Below, one piece after another: positions 9,212 through 17,638 of a DNA stretch of 64,000 bases. The notes beneath the pieces are model-generated. The model did no database searches and had not been told where the DNA came from. It saw only the letters and a list, made by a program, of their open reading frames with translations. Position numbers and translations under genes: made by a program. The stretch is from NCBI RefSeq assembly GCF_900100845.1, contig NZ_FNFP01000001.1, positions 1,054,001-1,118,000 of the forward strand, in the 5' to 3' direction. Source of the DNA: Natronincola ferrireducens. Lineage in GTDB: Bacteria > Bacillota > Clostridia > Peptostreptococcales > Natronincolaceae. Within the stretch, counting starts at the first letter, position 1. Each line of letters starts with the position of its first letter.

Positions 9212-10084
9212 ATGTTTAACGGTGCCGGCGTTGCTATTGTTACCCCTTTTAAAGGTGGAAAGGTTGATTTAGCAGGGTTTGAAAGGCTTATTGATTTTCA
9301 ATTAGAAAATGATAATCAAGCGTTAATTGTTTTAGGGACTACTGGGGAGGCATCCACACAGAGCTATGAGGAAAGGGAAGCGGTTATAAAAACTGCTGTA
9401 GCAAGAGCCAACAAAAGAGTGCCTGTTATCATTGGAACGGGCTCCAACAGTACAGATGTATCGATTAAATATACAAAGCAGGCAGAAATGCTAGGTGCAG
9501 ATGGCATCCTACTGGTTACTCCCTACTATAATAAATGCACCCAAAAAGGACTTATACAACATTATACAGAAATTGTAAAATCTACATCTCTTCCAGCTAT
9601 TCTTTATAATGTTCCTGGAAGAACAGGAGTGAACATTGAACCTGCAACAGTAGCAGAGTTAGCAAAGGTAGATAATATTATTGGCATTAAAGAAGCCAGT
9701 GGTAATATGACACAAATTCTTGAAATAAAGAGATTAGCACCAGCAGATTTTAAAATTTGGTCGGGTAATGATGATAACATCCTACCGATTTATTCCTGTG
9801 GGGGTCATGGGGTGATTTCTGTATTAGCCAACATACTGCCGAAGGAAACCCAAGCTATGTGCAAAGCCTTCCAAGAAGGAGATGTTCAGGAAGCTATTAG
9901 ACTACAGGTTTACTATAAGAAACTTATTAGCTTATTATTTATAGAAGTGAATCCAATTCCTGTAAAGGCAGCATTGGGTACTATGGGCTATATTGAAAAT
10001 GAACTAAGACTTCCTTTAACACCCATGGAGGAGGAAACTAAACAAAAGCTAATTGAAGAAATGAAACGGCTACAAATCATATAG
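9212..10084 (+). CDS. dapA: 4-hydroxy-tetrahydrodipicolinate synthase
   Basis: Condenses pyruvate with aspartate semialdehyde, the first committed step to diaminopimelate and lysine. It is a 290-residue TIM-barrel aldolase. The Schiff-base lysine is K160 (GIKEASG), the catalytic tyrosine is Y132 (YNVPGRTG) and the threonine pair is T43-T44 (GTTGE). The ribosome binding site AAAGGAGG is ideally placed. dapB follows after 14 bases. In a spore former this pathway also supplies dipicolinate. Confidence 0.95.
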   Translation: MFNGAGVAIVTPFKGGKVDLAGFERLIDFQLENDNQALIVLGTTGEASTQSYEEREAVIKTAVARANKRVPVIIGTGSNSTDVSIKYTKQAEMLGADGILLVTPYYNKCTQKGLIQHYTEIVKSTSLPAILYNVPGRTGVNIEPATVAELAKVDNIIGIKEASGNMTQILEIKRLAPADFKIWSGNDDNILPIYSCGGHGVISVLANILPKETQAMCKAFQEGDVQEAIRLQVYYKKLISLLFIEVNPIPVKAALGTMGYIENELRLPLTPMEEETKQKLIEEMKRLQII

Positions 10085-10098
10085 GAGGGAAGGGGCTT

Positions 10099-10821
10099 AT
10101 GAATTTAGTTATTGCTGGTATTAGTGGGAAGATGGGACAAATGATTTATAAGCTTGCTGAAGAAAGTGGTTATTGGAATAAAGTAGAGGGAGTTGATCTT
10201 AAGAAGACCTTTGATGCTCTTGAGGAAGTGCCTGACGTTGTTATAGACTTCTCACATCCCACAGCAATGGAAGGAGTTCTGAAGTATTGTCTAGGAAACA
10301 ATATCCCCTTAGTTATAGGTACCACTGGTTTTGAAGAAAAGGAGCAGCAGCTTATCCATGATGCTTCAAAAAACATTCCTATTCTCCAAGCCACCAATAT
10401 GTCCTTAGGAATGAACCTAGTCTTTTCTCTAGTAGAACAGGTGGCTGCTATATTAAAGGATAATGTGGATATAGAGGTTATTGAATCCCATCACAATAGA
10501 AAAAAGGATGCACCTTCTGGAAGTGCTAAAACCATCGTAGAAGCAATTGAGAAGGGATTAGGTGGTGATAGGAAAAGGGTTTATGGTAGAGAAGGACAAT
10601 GTCCTAGAGAAAAAGGAGAAATTGGTATTCATGCTATCCGTGGTGGTAATATTGTAGGTTTTCATGAAGCAAACTTTATTAATGATTTAGAAACCGTAAA
10701 AATCACCCATGAAGCCCATGATAGAGGTGTTTTTGCACAGGGAGCATTGGAAGCGGCTAAGTTTTTAATTGGAAAACCTAATGGTTTGTACAATATGAAG
10801 GATGTATTGAATTTAAATTAA
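10099..10821 (+). CDS. dapB: 4-hydroxy-tetrahydrodipicolinate reductase
   Basis: NAD(P)H-dependent reductase giving tetrahydrodipicolinate. The protein is 240 residues, close to the shorter Firmicutes DapB forms. Visible motifs: N-terminal GISGKMGQ nucleotide-binding loop, VIDFSHP, GTTGF, the catalytic ESHHNRKKDAPSG region and the C-terminal HEAHDRGVFAQGAL. The ribosome binding site GGAGGG lies just upstream. It is followed by an inverted repeat before dapH. The product is the branch point to dipicolinic acid in sporulating cells, though no spoVF genes are seen here. Confidence 0.95.
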   Translation: MNLVIAGISGKMGQMIYKLAEESGYWNKVEGVDLKKTFDALEEVPDVVIDFSHPTAMEGVLKYCLGNNIPLVIGTTGFEEKEQQLIHDASKNIPILQATNMSLGMNLVFSLVEQVAAILKDNVDIEVIESHHNRKKDAPSGSAKTIVEAIEKGLGGDRKRVYGREGQCPREKGEIGIHAIRGGNIVGFHEANFINDLETVKITHEAHDRGVFAQGALEAAKFLIGKPNGLYNMKDVLNLN

Positions 10822-10836
10822 GAGTTTTTTAAAACA

Positions 10837-10864
10837 CCGGCTGCCTTTGTAAAAGGGCAGCTGG
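10837..10864 (+). repeat. Intercistronic 12-bp hairpin between dapB and dapH
   Basis: CCGGCTGCCTTT pairs with AAAGGGCAGCTGG-type sequence across a short loop, with G-T wobbles. It has no T run, so it is unlikely to be an efficient intrinsic terminator. It may slow polymerase, protect upstream mRNA from exonucleases or be a processing site. Confidence 0.6.
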
Positions 10865-10942
10865 GTTGTATAGACTCATAAATCCCATGGTTTCATGGAA
10901 ACATAAGAAAAGCCTATAAAAAAATACTAGGAGGAATAAAAG

Positions 10943-11656
10943 ATGGATGCAAGAGAAATTATACAATACATTAAAGAAAGCGAAAAAAAGACACCCATAA
11001 AACTATATTTAAAGGGACAGGTGGGTGATATACCATGGGAAAAGTGGCAGATGAAAACCTTTATTACAGGAGACACAGGGATCATCTTTGGAGAATGGAA
11101 GGAAATTGCTCTGTTATTGGAGGAATTTAAAGACAAAATAGAGGATTTTGTTCTTGAAAATGACAGAAGAAACTCAGCTATACCCCTATTAGATATGAAA
11201 AATATCCATGCTAGAATTGAGCCAGGGGCCATCATTCGAGAAAAAGTAGAAATTGGTAACAATGCTGTTATTATGATGGGGGCTGTTATTAATATTGGGG
11301 CTGTTATTGGTGAAGGTACCATGATTGATATGAACGTAGTTGTAGGAGGTAGAGGTACAATAGGTAAAAACTGCCACATTGGAGCAGGGGCTGTTGTAGC
11401 TGGTGTGGTAGAACCACCATCAGCAACACCAGTTATTATAGAGGATGATGTAGTTGTAGGGGCAAATGCTGTAATTTTAGAAGGTGTAAGAGTGGGAAAA
11501 GGTTCTGTGATTGCTGCTGGAGCTGTGGTTACAGAGGACATTCCTGAAAACGTAGTAGTAGCAGGAACACCAGCTAAAATCATAAAAACAATTGACGATA
11601 AAACAAAATCTAAAACAGAAATAGTCCAAGAACTTAGGGATATAATGGGGGCGTAA
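10943..11656 (+). CDS. dapH: Tetrahydrodipicolinate N-acetyltransferase
   Basis: Transfers acetyl from acetyl-CoA to tetrahydrodipicolinate, opening the acetylated branch of diaminopimelate synthesis used by Bacillus and many clostridia. The 237-residue protein has an N-terminal domain (about 1-90) and a left-handed beta helix made of hexapeptide repeats (about 90-200), seen as repeated I/V-G-x-G-A units such as VIGEGTMID and CHIGAGAVV. The length and N-terminal domain fit DapH rather than the succinyl enzyme DapD. An AGGAGG ribosome binding site precedes it. It is followed by lysC after six bases. Confidence 0.92.
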   Translation: MDAREIIQYIKESEKKTPIKLYLKGQVGDIPWEKWQMKTFITGDTGIIFGEWKEIALLLEEFKDKIEDFVLENDRRNSAIPLLDMKNIHARIEPGAIIREKVEIGNNAVIMMGAVINIGAVIGEGTMIDMNVVVGGRGTIGKNCHIGAGAVVAGVVEPPSATPVIIEDDVVVGANAVILEGVRVGKGSVIAAGAVVTEDIPENVVVAGTPAKIIKTIDDKTKSKTEIVQELRDIMGA

Positions 11657-11662
11657 TAACCA

Positions 11663-12883
11663 ATGAACATTGTGGTTCAAAAATATGGGGGCTCGTCTGT
11701 AGCCACAACAGAAAAAATAAAAAAAGTAGCAGAAAAGGTTATTAAGAAAAAAGAAGAGGGCTATCATGTTGTAGTCATTGTATCAGCTATGGGAAAAACC
11801 ACTGATGAATTAATTTCCCTAGCTAAGGGAATTACTGATAATCCTGTGCCAAGGGAGATGGACATGCTTCTTACCACTGGAGAACAGGTTTCTATAGCCC
11901 TATTAGCTATGGCTTTGAATGCCAAAGGATATTCGGCTGTTTCTTTTACAGGACCTCAAATGAATATTCAAACAACAGGTATTCATCAAAAAGCCCGTAT
12001 TAAAGATATAGAGGCATCTAAACTCCTAAAGGCCTTAGAGGAAAATAAGATTGTGGTGGTAGCAGGATTCCAAGGGGTTACAGAGGATAATGAGTATACA
12101 ACACTAGGCCGTGGTGGTAGTGATACTTCTGCAGTAGCTTTAGCAGCAAAGCTAGGGGCCATATGTGAAATCTACACAGATGTAGATGGGATCTATACAA
12201 TGGATCCTAGAAAATTACAAAAGGCTAAAAAAATAGAAAAGATTAATTATGAAGAAATGATGGAGATGGCCAGCTTAGGAGCGGGGGTAATTCATTATCG
12301 TGCTGTGGAGCTAGGACATAAATATCAAATTCCTATTTATGTAGCCTCTTCATTTTCCGATGAAAGAGGAACGCTGATAACAAATGGAGGTAGAGTTGGA
12401 ATGGAAGAAACTTTGATTACTGGAATGGCCTCAAGTCTAGAGGATATACAAGTCACACTATTGAATTTACCTTCTTGTACCAGCAGTTTATATAGATTGT
12501 TTGGAGAGCTGGCAGAAGCAGAAGTAAATGTCGATATGATTTCTCAAATGCTTACTGAAGAGAATAAGATGAATGTTGGATGTACAATCCCTAAAACTGA
12601 CCTCCATATAGCAGAAGAAATTGTGGAAAAATGGCGTCAAGAAAATAAGGATATCCAATGGGAAGTAAACACCGACATTGCCAAAATATCTGTAGTAGGT
12701 CTAGGAATGCGTTCCCACTCAGGGGTAGCTGCCAAAGTATTTGAATTAATGGCAGAAAATAATATTGAAATCAAAATGATAACAACCTCAGAGATAAAAA
12801 TCACTTGGGTTGTAGATCAAAAGGATGAGTTGAGGACCATTGAATTAATAGGTAGTGGATTTGGATTGGAGATGGAAGCATGA
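11663..12883 (+). CDS. lysC: Aspartate kinase
   Basis: Phosphorylates aspartate, the entry step of the aspartate family pathway. It has 406 residues: an amino-acid-kinase domain (about 1-240, with KYGGSSVA near the N-terminus and GRGGSDTSA at the nucleotide and substrate site) and two C-terminal ACT domains (about 260-400) that normally bind lysine or threonine for feedback control. Its location in the lysine-riboswitch operon suggests the lysine-responsive isozyme. The ribosome binding site is weak (GGGGGCG), suggesting translational coupling to dapH. Its stop overlaps the next start as ATGA. Confidence 0.93.
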   Translation: MNIVVQKYGGSSVATTEKIKKVAEKVIKKKEEGYHVVVIVSAMGKTTDELISLAKGITDNPVPREMDMLLTTGEQVSIALLAMALNAKGYSAVSFTGPQMNIQTTGIHQKARIKDIEASKLLKALEENKIVVVAGFQGVTEDNEYTTLGRGGSDTSAVALAAKLGAICEIYTDVDGIYTMDPRKLQKAKKIEKINYEEMMEMASLGAGVIHYRAVELGHKYQIPIYVASSFSDERGTLITNGGRVGMEETLITGMASSLEDIQVTLLNLPSCTSSLYRLFGELAEAEVNVDMISQMLTEENKMNVGCTIPKTDLHIAEEIVEKWRQENKDIQWEVNTDIAKISVVGLGMRSHSGVAAKVFELMAENNIEIKMITTSEIKITWVVDQKDELRTIELIGSGFGLEMEA

Positions 12884-14061
12884 TAAAGGACTGGCAGCGG
12901 TTGGATGAAAAATATATCCTACCTACCTATGGCAGAATGTCTATCGTAGTAGATAGAGGAGAGGGTATGTATATTATAGATGAAAAGGGAAACCAATACT
13001 TAGATATGTTTTCTGGGTTAGCCGTCAATGCCCTAGGTCATTGTCACCCAGAGCTTTTAGAGACATTACAGCATCAAAGTAGTCGGTTTGGACATATTTC
13101 TAACTTCTTTTATAATAAACCAGCTATAGAATTGGCAGAAAAGTTGGTGGAGGCCACTTTTCCTGGGAAGATTTATTTTGCTAACTCTGGAGCAGAGAGT
13201 ACAGAGGCAGCTATAAAGTACATTCATAAATATGGTAAGGATAAAAACCGTGAAGGTGTGGTAGTATTTAAAAATAGTTTCCATGGTCGAACCTTAGGGG
13301 CTTTAAAGTTAACAAGAATGGAAAAGGTTCAGCAGGATTTCCCAGCTCCAGATATACCTGTTTATGAGCTGGCTAAAGAGGATTTGGTGGAACTGGAAAG
13401 AATATTTCAACAGCATGAACCAGCAGCCCTATTATTTGAACCTGTTTTTGGTTCTGGTGGTGTACAGGTTATTTCAGTGGAATTTATTGAGGGTGCTAGA
13501 AAACTTTGTGATGAATATGGAATATTACTATGTATGGATGAAATTCAAACTGGAATAGGAAGAACAGGTGCATTATTTGCCTATCAGCATACATCTATTA
13601 CTCCTGATATCCTCTTATTTGCTAAGGGGGTAGGTGGAGGATTACCCTTGGGTGGTATTTTAGTAGCCGATCAAATAGCCCATTACTTTAAAAATGGAGA
13701 TCACGGCACCACTTTTGCTCCAAATCCCATTGCTGCTGCAGTAGGAAAGAGAACTATAGAGCTTTTGGAGGAGAATATCCTACAAGAATCTAAGGAGGTA
13801 GGCCAATACCTACGACAACAGCTACAGCAGCTACAAGAAGCCTATCCTGACATCATAGGAGAAATCCGTGGTAAGGGGTTGATGTTGGGTGTAGAAACAT
13901 TAAAAAATTCAGATCAATTAACCCTTGAATTTCTTCATAAGGGAATATTGGTAAACGTCACCAATGGTAATATACTAAGACTTTTACCATCATTGATTAT
14001 TGAGAAACAACATGTTGATATCTTTATAAAAGAATTCAGAGAAATTCTTCAACAATGGTAA
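12880..14061 (+). CDS. argD: Acetylornithine/N-acetyl-diaminopimelate-type aminotransferase (class III)
   Basis: A PLP-dependent class-III aminotransferase of 393 residues with NSGAESTEAAIK, FHGRTLGAL, the DEIQTGIGRTG metal/PLP segment and the Schiff-base lysine in FAKGVGGGLPLGG. By sequence it belongs to the ArgD family. By position, as last gene of the acetyl-branch dap operon with a 4-base overlap to lysC, it probably acts on N-acetyl-2-amino-6-oxopimelate (DapC/PatA role); ArgD enzymes are known to do both reactions. No deacetylase (dapL/ykuR) or lysA follows. The symbol reflects family, not proven substrate. Confidence 0.85.
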   Translation: MIKDWQRLDEKYILPTYGRMSIVVDRGEGMYIIDEKGNQYLDMFSGLAVNALGHCHPELLETLQHQSSRFGHISNFFYNKPAIELAEKLVEATFPGKIYFANSGAESTEAAIKYIHKYGKDKNREGVVVFKNSFHGRTLGALKLTRMEKVQQDFPAPDIPVYELAKEDLVELERIFQQHEPAALLFEPVFGSGGVQVISVEFIEGARKLCDEYGILLCMDEIQTGIGRTGALFAYQHTSITPDILLFAKGVGGGLPLGGILVADQIAHYFKNGDHGTTFAPNPIAAAVGKRTIELLEENILQESKEVGQYLRQQLQQLQEAYPDIIGEIRGKGLMLGVETLKNSDQLTLEFLHKGILVNVTNGNILRLLPSLIIEKQHVDIFIKEFREILQQW

Positions 14062-14088
14062 AAGGGCCCCTAGGGTCCCTTTTACTAC
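14059..14088 (+). terminator. Terminator of the lysine operon
   Basis: The hairpin AAAAGGGCCC-loop-GGGTCCCTTTT has one C-T mismatch and T residues in its 3' arm. Its first bases overlap the TAA stop of the aminotransferase gene. Confidence 0.75.
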
Positions 14089-14193
14089 TCAAATCTAAGG
14101 AAGTTATAGGTTTCTTAGAAGTTGCTATAAACCAACATATTCCTAAAAAATCAATAAGGTTCCTATGATGAATTATGCAAATAAAATAAATAG

Positions 14194-14223
14194 TTGCCAA
14201 ATCCATAAATTCTATGCTATAAT
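14194..14223 (+). promoter_or_regulatory. Promoter of tRNA-Val
   Basis: TTGCCA (14194-14199), an 18-base spacer and a perfect TATAAT (14218-14223), placing the start of transcription a few bases before the mature tRNA 5' end at 14235. Confidence 0.75.
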
Positions 14224-14234
14224 TATTTCTACAC

Positions 14235-14310
14235 GGGCAATTAACTCAGCTGGTAGAGTGTCTCCTTGACGTGGAGGAAGTCGGGGGTTCGAGTCCCTCA
14301 TTGCCCACCA
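14235..14310 (+). tRNA. tRNA-Val, anticodon GAC
   Basis: A complete 76-base cloverleaf: a perfect 7-bp acceptor stem GGGCAAT/ATTGCCC, D-stem ACTC/GAGT, anticodon loop TTGACGT giving anticodon GAC, and a five-base variable loop. The T-arm contains TTCGAGT and a genomically encoded CCA follows A73. It reads valine GTC/GTT codons. It is followed by a gene-poor stretch that may be an old insertion. Confidence 0.95.
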
Positions 14311-14347
14311 ATAAAAATATGTGGTAATTTACACGAATGTGTGAGGT

Positions 14348-14384
14348 AAAGCATAAGTTTGTCGTATTGACAAGGGTATGCTTT
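14348..14384 (+). terminator. Probable tRNA-Val terminator
   Basis: Nested stem AAAGCATA ... TATGCTTT with an inner TTGTC/GACAA pairing, followed by GTTTGTATTTT. It lies 38 bases after the tRNA CCA end. Confidence 0.6.
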
Positions 14385-14496
14385 GTTTGTATTTTGCCAA
14401 GACTATGCTTTAATCTAGAAGTAGAGTGTTAAAGGTTTAATTCAATGGCAAATATTTTTTAATAGGTAATATTAGAGGCAAAAGTTTATATTATAT

Positions 14497-14543
14497 AAAT
14501 GGGTATATTGCTTATATTTAAAGCAGATATACCCATTTTTTAG
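14497..14543 (+). terminator. Orphan terminator
   Basis: AAATGGGTATA pairs with TATACCCATTT, with an inner GCTT/AAGC helix and a trailing T run. No gene ends just upstream, so it may terminate an unrecognised short transcript or be left from a deleted gene. Confidence 0.65.
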
Positions 14544-15031
14544 TTTATGGGTTGTTATTATTTTACAAGATTATATGAGTCAAATGAGGAAGTATATTAG
14601 CAATCGAAGAATTGATTATTCAGTTGACCTCGAGTGAACTACAATTAAATAAACGAAGTATATTCGTTAAATGAGTGCAATTTAGAGTTCAAGTAATATA
14701 TGCTTTAATAAAATTTGTCATAGGCAAGCGACATAAACTTAGGGTGTCACTTAACATGCCCATTGCTGTAGCATACAAGAAGTACCATCAGCAAAATACC
14801 TTCTTAATGGTGCAAGTACCGTTTTGGAGGGAGAACTCCGGGGGTACAGTTCAAAGGCACTGGAGATACGGAGACGTTATATGCCGTCCCTACTAAAAAA
14901 TAGTGGTAGTACGTAACATGCTGATGATAGAGATAATTACATAAGATGGAGAAAGTGAAATAAAGATGATTTATATAATTAAGGGAACTTTCATATATAT
15001 TTGGCGTCTAACAATTAGAAGGAGTGATTAT

Positions 15032-15568
15032 ATGAGAAGGTATTTATGTTTACTAGTTTGTATGGCTGTAAGTTTGACACTCTTGTCAGGATGTGGAAGT
15101 TATGGCAATAGAAATTCAACCGAAGGAACAGTGAATACAGTATTGATAACTGATTCAATCCAATCTGATGAAACAACTGAATGGGAACCTACAACATATG
15201 AAACTGTCAACAACTTTCCTAGTGTCACTATGACTATAAAAAAAGCAAGCGTATCTTCTACAGGATTGACTATAGAATTTAAGAATAACTCTGGCAATCA
15301 GTGTATCTATGGTGAATACTTTTTATTGGAAAAGAAAATCAATGAAAGATGGTATCAGGTTCCTGTTTCTATAGATGATAATTACGCATTTCATGATATT
15401 GGTTATAATTTGGATTCTATGAACGATGGAGAATGGAAAATTGATTGGAACTGGCTCTATGGAAGTTTGGATACTGGTGAATATCGTATAGTGAAGGATA
15501 TAGTGGATTTTAGAAATACAGGGAATTATGATAAGTACTATTTGACAGCGGAGTTTACAGTTCATTAA
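15032..15568 (+). CDS. Lipoprotein with a bacterial Ig-like domain
   Basis: A secreted lipoprotein of 178 residues. The signal peptide ends in a clear lipobox LLSGC, with the lipidated cysteine about 22 residues from the start. After a Ser/Thr/Asn-rich linker, the remainder (about 75-178) resembles the small immunoglobulin-like domain found in many clostridial lipoproteins: alternating strands, a YFLLEKKINERWYQVP segment and a terminal YYLTAEFTV strand. I chose ATG 15032 for its AAGGAG ribosome binding site; the frame extends upstream without one. The function is unknown. It is the only convincing gene in the gene-poor stretch after tRNA-Val. Confidence 0.75.
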   Translation: MRRYLCLLVCMAVSLTLLSGCGSYGNRNSTEGTVNTVLITDSIQSDETTEWEPTTYETVNNFPSVTMTIKKASVSSTGLTIEFKNNSGNQCIYGEYFLLEKKINERWYQVPVSIDDNYAFHDIGYNLDSMNDGEWKIDWNWLYGSLDTGEYRIVKDIVDFRNTGNYDKYYLTAEFTVH

Positions 15569-15907
15569 TTAAACAAAACGGCACTCTTTAGCTTGTTATG
15601 AGGGCATAACAGATCAAAAATGTGACGTTGGAACAACACGGGGGTTGTTCCCTACAATAAATATATACATCCATTGAGGCGATCTTTGACCTCCCCATTA
15701 ATAAAAATTCATTTATAAATTTAAATTGAGTAAATAAATTAAGTAAAGATGATTTTGTTTTGACTTAGCAACAGACAGAGTTGAAAACAAGAAAGAGAGA
15801 TGTAGTATATTATATACACATAATATACTACATCTCTCTTTCTTGTTGTATTACCTTCTTAATAATTGAAATTTCTCTACAGAATGGAGAGAAATTTCAT
15901 AGATAAA
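15569..15907. other. Intergenic region with two hairpins
   Basis: About 340 bases without a gene. It contains a small hairpin at 15630-15651 (GGAACAAC/GTTGTTCC) and the long perfect hairpin at 15786-15847. The rest looks like non-coding AT-rich sequence. Confidence 0.6.
15786..15847. terminator. 28-bp perfect hairpin, probable bidirectional terminator
   Basis: The arm AACAAGAAAGAGAGATGTAG and its continuation to about 15813 are matched exactly by the complementary arm ending at 15847, with a 6-base loop: 28 uninterrupted pairs. It separates the lipoprotein gene from the convergent YjiH-type gene, so termination is the simplest role. It is far longer than the other terminators in the window and lacks a separate T tract. 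Confidence 0.7.
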
Positions 15908-17275
15908 TTAGAAAATTATATTAGCTATTAGTACAATAATAGGCAGAGTAACTAAAGTCCTTTGAATGAAAATGATTATTAAATCCTTTATAGACAAAGG
16001 AATTTTAGAGCCCAATAGTAACCCGCCTACTTCCGACATATAAATTAATTGGGTGACAGATACACAAGCTATGATAAACCGTGTTAGTTCACTTTCGATT
16101 CTACTGCCAATTACAGCAGGTAAAAACATATCAGCAAACCCAACCACAAGGGTTTGGGAAGCCTCTACTGCTTCAGGAACCTGTAATAAGTTAAGCAGAG
16201 GAATGAAGGGTAAGCCTAACCATTGGAAAACAGGGGTATATTCTGCTATAATCACGGCCAATGTTCCTAAAGCCATAACAATAGGAAGAACACCTAACCA
16301 CATATCTACTACATTTTTTATACCACCCTTTAAAAAGTCCATTACATCAGTATTTTTTTTAGCCTTTATAATAGCTTGATTTAATCCCCATTGAAAAGGA
16401 GTAAAACCTTCTAGGATTTCTTCGCTGTTATTTTGACAAGTATTATTATAATAAATATGAGATTTTCTTGATAGTGGTGGAATACGAGGCACAATAATAG
16501 CAGCCACTACTCCTGATAGTGTTACAGTTAAATAAAATGGTATAAATAAATGGGATAAACCTATTTGTGAAATCACAACAAGACAGAAGGTAACAGAAAC
16601 TGCAGAAAAGGTTGTTGCAATTACTGCTGCTTCTCGCTGTGTATAATAACCTTCTTCGTACTGTTTACTAGTCATTAGAACGCCTATGGTGCCATCTCCT
16701 AGCCAAGAGGTAATACAGTCTATGGAAGAACGTCCTGGCAAATTAAAGATAGGACGCATGATCCTAGTTAATAATGTCCCAAAGAATTCTAATAAACCAA
16801 AATTCAAAAGAAGAGGTAAGAATATGCCGGCAAATAGGAATGTAGCAAATAAAATAGGCAGCAAATCAAATAAAAGCAATCCACCGGTATCTTCAGACCA
16901 CACCCAAATTGGACCTATCTCAAACAAGGTTAAAGTTGCAAAGAGGAGGCCTAAAACTCTACATATTAACCATAGAGGAGATATATCGAATAAGGTAATA
17001 AGAAAACTATGTTTTGTTATAAAAGTAGGTCTAAGGGTTTTTACAACAATACTACCCAGTACGGTTATACTCATTAATACAGTTATGATGGCAGGTAAAG
17101 TGTCGGATAGTATATCTAAAATTATCCCAGAAAAGACAGCTATGGGAATAGTAATTTCTCCATTATGAGAAATTGGAATCATAAAAATCAACACCCCTAT
17201 TATTGAAGGAACAATAAAAGAGAGTAAATCTGCAGTTGAATAGTTGGGTTTAGTTATTTCATTTGTTTTAATCAT
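15908..17275 (-). CDS. YjiH family membrane protein with nucleoside-recognition (Gate) domain
   Basis: A polytopic membrane protein of 455 residues with about ten hydrophobic helices and a short N-terminal tail (MIKTNEITKPNYS). The pattern, with GFADMFLPAVIGS and SRIESELTRFIIACVS near the C-terminus and an LGDGTIGVLMTSKQYEEGYY loop in the middle, fits the YjiH/YjiG-related family carrying the nucleoside-recognition 'Gate' domain. These are putative transporters with no settled substrate. It is monocistronic, and its start has an AGGAG ribosome binding site on the minus strand. Confidence 0.78.
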   Translation of the reverse strand: MIKTNEITKPNYSTADLLSFIVPSIIGVLIFMIPISHNGEITIPIAVFSGIILDILSDTLPAIITVLMSITVLGSIVVKTLRPTFITKHSFLITLFDISPLWLICRVLGLLFATLTLFEIGPIWVWSEDTGGLLLFDLLPILFATFLFAGIFLPLLLNFGLLEFFGTLLTRIMRPIFNLPGRSSIDCITSWLGDGTIGVLMTSKQYEEGYYTQREAAVIATTFSAVSVTFCLVVISQIGLSHLFIPFYLTVTLSGVVAAIIVPRIPPLSRKSHIYYNNTCQNNSEEILEGFTPFQWGLNQAIIKAKKNTDVMDFLKGGIKNVVDMWLGVLPIVMALGTLAVIIAEYTPVFQWLGLPFIPLLNLLQVPEAVEASQTLVVGFADMFLPAVIGSRIESELTRFIIACVSVTQLIYMSEVGGLLLGSKIPLSIKDLIIIFIQRTLVTLPIIVLIANIIF

Positions 17276-17638
17276 GGAATAGCTCCTTTTCTATTTAGAT
17301 TTTTAATTTTATACACAATAATTAATTTTAATACATTATGCATAAAAATTCAACAACTTGTATTTAAAAAACCAAAGTTTAAATATTCAAAAAATGTTTA
17401 ATTAAATAATACCCAAAAACAATAAATAAAGTTGTACCAGCAATTGTTCTAATAAAAGGAAGTGTAACAAACATTAATTAGTATCTATATGGTACCTGTT
17501 GAAAATTGGTACTTTAGCCTTCAGATTTTTTTAGTTGTAATGTATACTACATATGCCATTGTATTAGGCAAGGTTTAAATTTGTAGAATAATAAGAAAGA
17601 GACATCCAATTATGGATGTCTCTTTCTCAAAACAAATG
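17276..17638. other. Intergenic region between YjiH-type and hemolysin III genes
   Basis: About 360 very AT-rich bases. Apart from the terminator at 17594-17627 and presumably the upstream end of a promoter, I see no gene or recognisable element. Confidence 0.5.
17594..17627 (-). terminator. Terminator after hemolysin III gene
   Basis: The 14-bp perfect stem AGAAAGAGACATCC with its complement has a short loop and is followed on the minus strand by TTATTATT. It starts 12 bases past the hlyIII stop. Confidence 0.8.

Larger units (their letters stand above)
14311..15031. other. Gene-poor stretch downstream of tRNA-Val with orphan hairpins
   Basis: About 720 bases with no convincing gene. It holds a hairpin at 14348-14384 (AAAGCATA/TATGCTTT with an inner TTGTC/GACAA), probably the tRNA terminator. 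A second good terminator at 14497-14541 has no gene just upstream. From 14640 to 14930 there is a more GC-rich, irregular segment with many short inverted repeats that looks like the remnant of a structured RNA or mobile intron. A 73-codon frame at 14675-14896 lacks a ribosome binding site, and I do not believe it is a gene. Confidence 0.5.

Noticed and set aside
10927-11670. 247-codon frame antisense to dapH
   Set aside because: It is a shadow of the hexapeptide-repeat gene: repetitive Thr/Ile/Pro composition mirrors the GGN-rich coding strand, and it has no ribosome binding site.
14675-14896. 73-codon frame after tRNA-Val
   Set aside because: No ribosome binding site, no recognisable protein features, and it lies within the structured, repeat-containing segment.
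14235-15907. Integrated mobile element with att sites
   Set aside because: No integrase, transposase or duplicate of the tRNA 3' end was seen; only gene-poor DNA supports it.
16686-17168. 160-codon frame antisense to the YjiH-type gene
   Set aside because: Complement of a membrane-protein gene; Lys/Asn-rich composition and no start signals.
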